Notes under the pieces: model-generated
Told to the model about the DNA's origin: nothing
The model's database searches: none
Seen by the model: the letters and a program-made list of their open reading frames with translations, nothing else
Made by a program: the position numbers and the translations under genes
NCBI RefSeq assembly: GCF_024171485.1
Contig: NZ_JALJZX010000001.1
Coordinates: forward strand, 372,001-436,000
Reading direction: 5' to 3'
Source of the DNA: Chryseobacterium sp. HSC-36S06
GTDB lineage: Bacteria > Bacteroidota > Bacteroidia > Flavobacteriales > Weeksellaceae
Length of the DNA: 64,000 nt
In this document: piece by piece, positions 61,244-64,000 of the stretch
How positions within the stretch are numbered: the stretch's first letter is position 1
How the letters are laid out: each line of letters begins with the position of its first letter

Positions 61244-63445
61244 TTATCTTGTGAACAAAAGTTCTCTGTATTTGGTCATTGGCCAAAGTTCATCGTCTAC
61301 AACCATTTCCAGCGTGTCGGACGCATCCCTAATTTTTTCAAAACGTGGCTTCACATCGTTACAGAATTGTTCGGCACTCTCCTGCGGATTTTCAATTGAT
61401 TTGGCGTTTCTAATCGCTGCAAGAAGAGCGTCTGCTTCAACTTTTATAATGGAAACGTGTTCGGATATTTCTGTAATCATATTCATCTGTTCTTTTGCCA
61501 GATTCCTGAAATCTTTGTCTCCAAAAATTTCTTTTAAACCTTTTACGTTTTCAATCAGCCTGTTCTGATAGTTAAGAGCACACGGAATGATGTGGTTTCG
61601 TGCAATATCTGCCAATACCGTTCCTTCAATGGCGATTACTGTAGAGTATTTTTCCAGTTTTATTTCGTTACGCGCCTCAATTTCGCGGTGAGTATAAATC
61701 CCGAGCTCTTCATATAAATCCACAAATTTTTTGTCGAGTTCTTTCTTTAAAGCTTCCGGCGTAGTCTTCAGGTTGTTCAGGCCCCGTTGTGCAGCTTCTT
61801 CAGCCCATTCTTCCGAATAGCCATCCCCTTCGAACATGATATTTTTCGAAACTTTAATATATTCTCTTAAAATGTTGAAGATTGCTTCATCTTTTTTAAG
61901 GCCTTTCTCTAAAATAAGAGTGTCTACTTCCACTTTAAAAGATTGCAGCTGTTTTGCTACGATAGAGTTCATTACGGTCATTACTTCCGCGCAGTTTGCC
62001 GAAGAACCTACCGCTCTGATTTCAAACTTATTTCCGGTGAAAGCAAAAGGCGAAGTTCTATTTCTGTCGGTATTATCAAGTAAAATTTCCGGAATCTTAC
62101 CCACAACATTTAATTTGAGTTCCGTTTTTTCTTCAGGCGAAAGTTTGCCGTCTGTAACTTTTTCCAGTTCTTCCAACACACTGAATAGTTGGGTCCCAAT
62201 GAAGGCAGAAATAATCGCCGGTGGAGCTTCGTTTGCACCCAAACGGTGATCATTGCTCGCAGAGGCGATACTTGCTCGTAACAAATCCGCATAATCATGA
62301 ACTGCTTTAAGCGTATTTACAAAGAAGGTAAGGAACTGCAGATTCTTTTTAGGGTTTCTACCGGGCATCAAAAGGTTTTCACCAGTATCCGTCGCTAAGC
62401 TCCAGTTGTTGTGTTTTCCGCTACCATTTACTCCTGCGAACGGTTTCTCATGGAAAAGGATATGGAAATGGTGTTTATGGGCAACCCTTGCCATGATATC
62501 CATTAATAAGGAATTGTGATCCACGGCAACATTCACTTCTTCAAACATCGGAGCCAATTCGAACTGGTTTGGTGCCACTTCATTGTGTCTTGTGGTTACA
62601 GGAATTCCTAGTTTCATACACTCGATTTCGAGTTCTTTCATGAAATTCATCACTCTTGTAGGAATCGAACCGAAATAATGATCATCCAGCTGCTGGCCTT
62701 TCGCCGGGGAATGTCCCAGCAAAGTCTTGCCTGTAATAACCAAATCCGGACGGGACTGATAAAGGGCAGAATCTACAAGAAAGTATTCCTGTTCCCAGCC
62801 CAATGTCGGACTTACTTTGGTTACGTTTTTATCAAAGTAGGACTTACAGATATCAGTAGCCGCTTCGTCTACTGCGTGAAGTGCTCGCAGTAAAGGAGCT
62901 TTATAGTCAAGTGTTTCGCCTGTATAAGAGATGAATATGGAAGGAATACAAAGTGTAGTTCCCATAATAAATGCCGGCGAAGTAGGATCCCATGCGGTAT
63001 AACCTCTGGCTTCAAAAGTATTTCTTATCCCTCCGTTAGGGAAAGATGAAGCGTCAGGTTCCTGCTGGATCAGCATTCCTCCGGAAAATCTTTCAATAGC
63101 GCGGTCGCTTTCAAACGGCGTAAAAAACGAATCATGTTTTTCTGCAGTGGATCCGGTTAATGGCTGAAACCAGTGGGTGTAATGGGTTACCCCTTTGCTT
63201 AGAGCCCAATCCTTCATTGCCACTGCAATTTGGTCTGCAACATCACGCTGGATTTTTGTCCCTCTTTTTATCGCATTCTGAATAGACGTGAACGCCTCTT
63301 TAGTAAGATACTCTCTCATGGTTTCCTCAGAAAACACATTCTGGCAGAAAAGTTCTGATAATTTTGCAGGAACTGTAACTGCATTATCTTTTCTAAAATC
63401 TTTAAAAGATAACATATCTAAAGCCTTAAATCTTAATGATGACAT
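61244..63445 (-). CDS. glnN: Glutamine synthetase, type III
   Basis: GSIII makes glutamine from glutamate and ammonia and is the main ammonium-assimilating enzyme in many Bacteroidota. The 733-residue protein has the GSIII length and features: an N-terminal region with VMKDWALSKGVTHYTHWFQPLTG, the SFPNGGIRNTFEARGYTAWDPTSP signature, GWEQEYFLVD with metal-binding Glu, TRHNEVAPNQFELAP, and NGSGKHNNWSLAT. It differs from type I, which is about 450-470 residues. It stands alone, divergent from the DUF6909-like gene, and ends at a clear terminator. Confidence 0.97.
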   Translation of the reverse strand: MSSLRFKALDMLSFKDFRKDNAVTVPAKLSELFCQNVFSEETMREYLTKEAFTSIQNAIKRGTKIQRDVADQIAVAMKDWALSKGVTHYTHWFQPLTGSTAEKHDSFFTPFESDRAIERFSGGMLIQQEPDASSFPNGGIRNTFEARGYTAWDPTSPAFIMGTTLCIPSIFISYTGETLDYKAPLLRALHAVDEAATDICKSYFDKNVTKVSPTLGWEQEYFLVDSALYQSRPDLVITGKTLLGHSPAKGQQLDDHYFGSIPTRVMNFMKELEIECMKLGIPVTTRHNEVAPNQFELAPMFEEVNVAVDHNSLLMDIMARVAHKHHFHILFHEKPFAGVNGSGKHNNWSLATDTGENLLMPGRNPKKNLQFLTFFVNTLKAVHDYADLLRASIASASNDHRLGANEAPPAIISAFIGTQLFSVLEELEKVTDGKLSPEEKTELKLNVVGKIPEILLDNTDRNRTSPFAFTGNKFEIRAVGSSANCAEVMTVMNSIVAKQLQSFKVEVDTLILEKGLKKDEAIFNILREYIKVSKNIMFEGDGYSEEWAEEAAQRGLNNLKTTPEALKKELDKKFVDLYEELGIYTHREIEARNEIKLEKYSTVIAIEGTVLADIARNHIIPCALNYQNRLIENVKGLKEIFGDKDFRNLAKEQMNMITEISEHVSIIKVEADALLAAIRNAKSIENPQESAEQFCNDVKPRFEKIRDASDTLEMVVDDELWPMTKYRELLFTR

Positions 63446-63623
63446 AATTGGGTGTTTTTTGATGGGGTAAAATTACAAAAAAATAGAAAACAAACAGTAA
63501 AAATGAGAAAAATATGGGGTGTAAGTAAAATAAAAGTGATTTAAGCCCTGTTTTACGGAGATAATTAATAAACTGTTAATCCTATCATAATAATACAAAT
63601 TCGGAAATTCGGCAGATATGTAT

Positions 63624-63631
63624 TATATTTG
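63624..63631 (+). promoter_or_regulatory. -7 promoter box for the DUF6909-like gene
   Basis: TATATTTG (TAnnTTTG), 14 bases before the start codon at 63646. Confidence 0.5.
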
Positions 63632-63645
63632 CCAAAAGATACACT

Positions 63646-64000
63646 ATGGTAAATTCACGTGCACGGGAAACTACAGAAGCTATTGAAAGGCTTTATGTTT
63701 CTATGCGACACTTATTCTATCGCGGTTTTTTCAAACCATCCGGGATCTCCGGCGAGAGTCTTCGCTCCTTACTAACAACAATTAATCCCGAAATTTACGG
63801 AACTATGGGCGTTCCGAATAAAATTGAACTCGATGGACTTCTTTATGTTCTGGACCGTTTACCGGAAGGAATTGAAGAATGCTCTTTCATCCACCTGACT
63901 TCAGATGAAGGTTTCGAAAAAGGAAGTTTTGAAGTTATTGTTCCCAAAAAAAGAAGAAGAAACTGTTACCGGATCGATCAACACCAGATGAATATCGAAG
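63646..64000 (+). CDS. DUF6909-like protein, N-terminal part (runs off the window)
   Basis: The frame opens at ATG 63646 and stays open for 118 codons to the window edge. It begins MVNSRARETTEAIERLYVSMRHLFYRGFF, continues with GISGESLRSLLTTINPEIYG and FEVIVPKKRRRNCYRIDQHQ. There is no signal peptide. I recall similar uncharacterised proteins (DUF6909) in Bacteroidota, moderately sure. It is divergent from glnN, 200 bases away. Nothing in the visible part shows a function. Confidence 0.7.
   Translation, partial: MVNSRARETTEAIERLYVSMRHLFYRGFFKPSGISGESLRSLLTTINPEIYGTMGVPNKIELDGLLYVLDRLPEGIEECSFIHLTSDEGFEKGSFEVIVPKKRRRNCYRIDQHQMNIE

Noticed and set aside
61836..62249. Plus-strand ORF of 137 codons inside glnN
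   Set aside because: It is antisense to the strongly conserved glutamine synthetase frame, with no domain of its own.
1..64000. tRNA, rRNA, prophage or transposase genes
   Set aside because: I looked through the intergenic gaps and protein list and saw none.

Overview
The window is a stretch of conserved chromosome from a member of the Bacteroidota, most likely the Flavobacteriia and close to the Chryseobacterium/Kaistella group (Weeksellaceae). The case rests on AT-rich DNA, many Bacteroidota-type -7 promoter boxes (TAnnTTTG) with few Shine-Dalgarno sites, a MurF-alanine racemase fusion, the flavobacterial lipoprotein GldH, a type III glutamine synthetase, a two-component system with 2TM-domain proteins, and typical flavobacterial gene pairs (ricT-gldH-PBP1A). 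The genus is inferred from protein style, not from a search.

Layout. 1-2.5 kb: the start of RNase R, rpiB, and the divergent pgk. 2.6-11.1 kb: a leftward run, tdk > murF-alr > patatin-like outer-membrane protein > ybeY > mnmG > methyltransferase. Its genes overlap or lie very close at the tdk end, and two perfect parS-like palindromes flank mnmG, which suggests this part lies near the chromosome origin. 11.1-16.1 kb: rightward genes for an acidic unknown protein, a MurC-like ligase, RsmI, a TPR protein and FabG. 16.1-21.3 kb: a looser accessory-like region with dispersed repeats, a GNAT enzyme, GMP reductase, a J-domain-like/HIRAN pair, an odd GC-rich non-coding block and surE. 21.4-28.4 kb: the Prc protease, a LytS/LytTR-type two-component system with three 2TM domains, MnmA and a small barrel protein. 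28.4-34.9 kb: an exported protein, a TonB-dependent receptor, Cu/Zn superoxide dismutase, a membrane protein and SelO. 35.0-39.2 kb: ricT-gldH-PBP1A. 39.5-44.0 kb: a FadL-type porin, a GDSL lipoprotein, prs and L25. 44.1-50.1 kb: small stand-alone genes including YkgJ, a truncated haemoglobin, ChaA, AlkD-like, HflX, SemiSWEET and a GNAT. 50.1-54.1 kb: the haem operon hemA-hemC-hemD-hemE. 54.3-60.0 kb: the rod-shape operon mreB-mreC-mreD-mrdA(PBP2)-rodA. 60.2-64.0 kb: an NlpC/P60 lipoprotein, a possible small structured RNA, glutamine synthetase III and the start of an unknown conserved protein.

Shared themes. Cell-wall synthesis and shape recur across the window (MurF-Alr, a MurC-like ligase, PBP1A, MreBCD-PBP2-RodA, an NlpC/P60 hydrolase, Prc). 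So does translation and tRNA or rRNA modification (MnmG, MnmA, YbeY, RsmI, L25, HflX, RNase R). I saw no prophage, insertion sequence with a transposase, CRISPR array, tRNA or rRNA gene. The features most worth a second look are the parS pair, a possible ncRNA at 60.95-61.14 kb, three copies of a dispersed hairpin repeat, the J-domain/HIRAN pair beside a strange GC-rich block, the kinase-2TM fusion at a six-A run, and an operator-like palindrome inside the mreB promoter.
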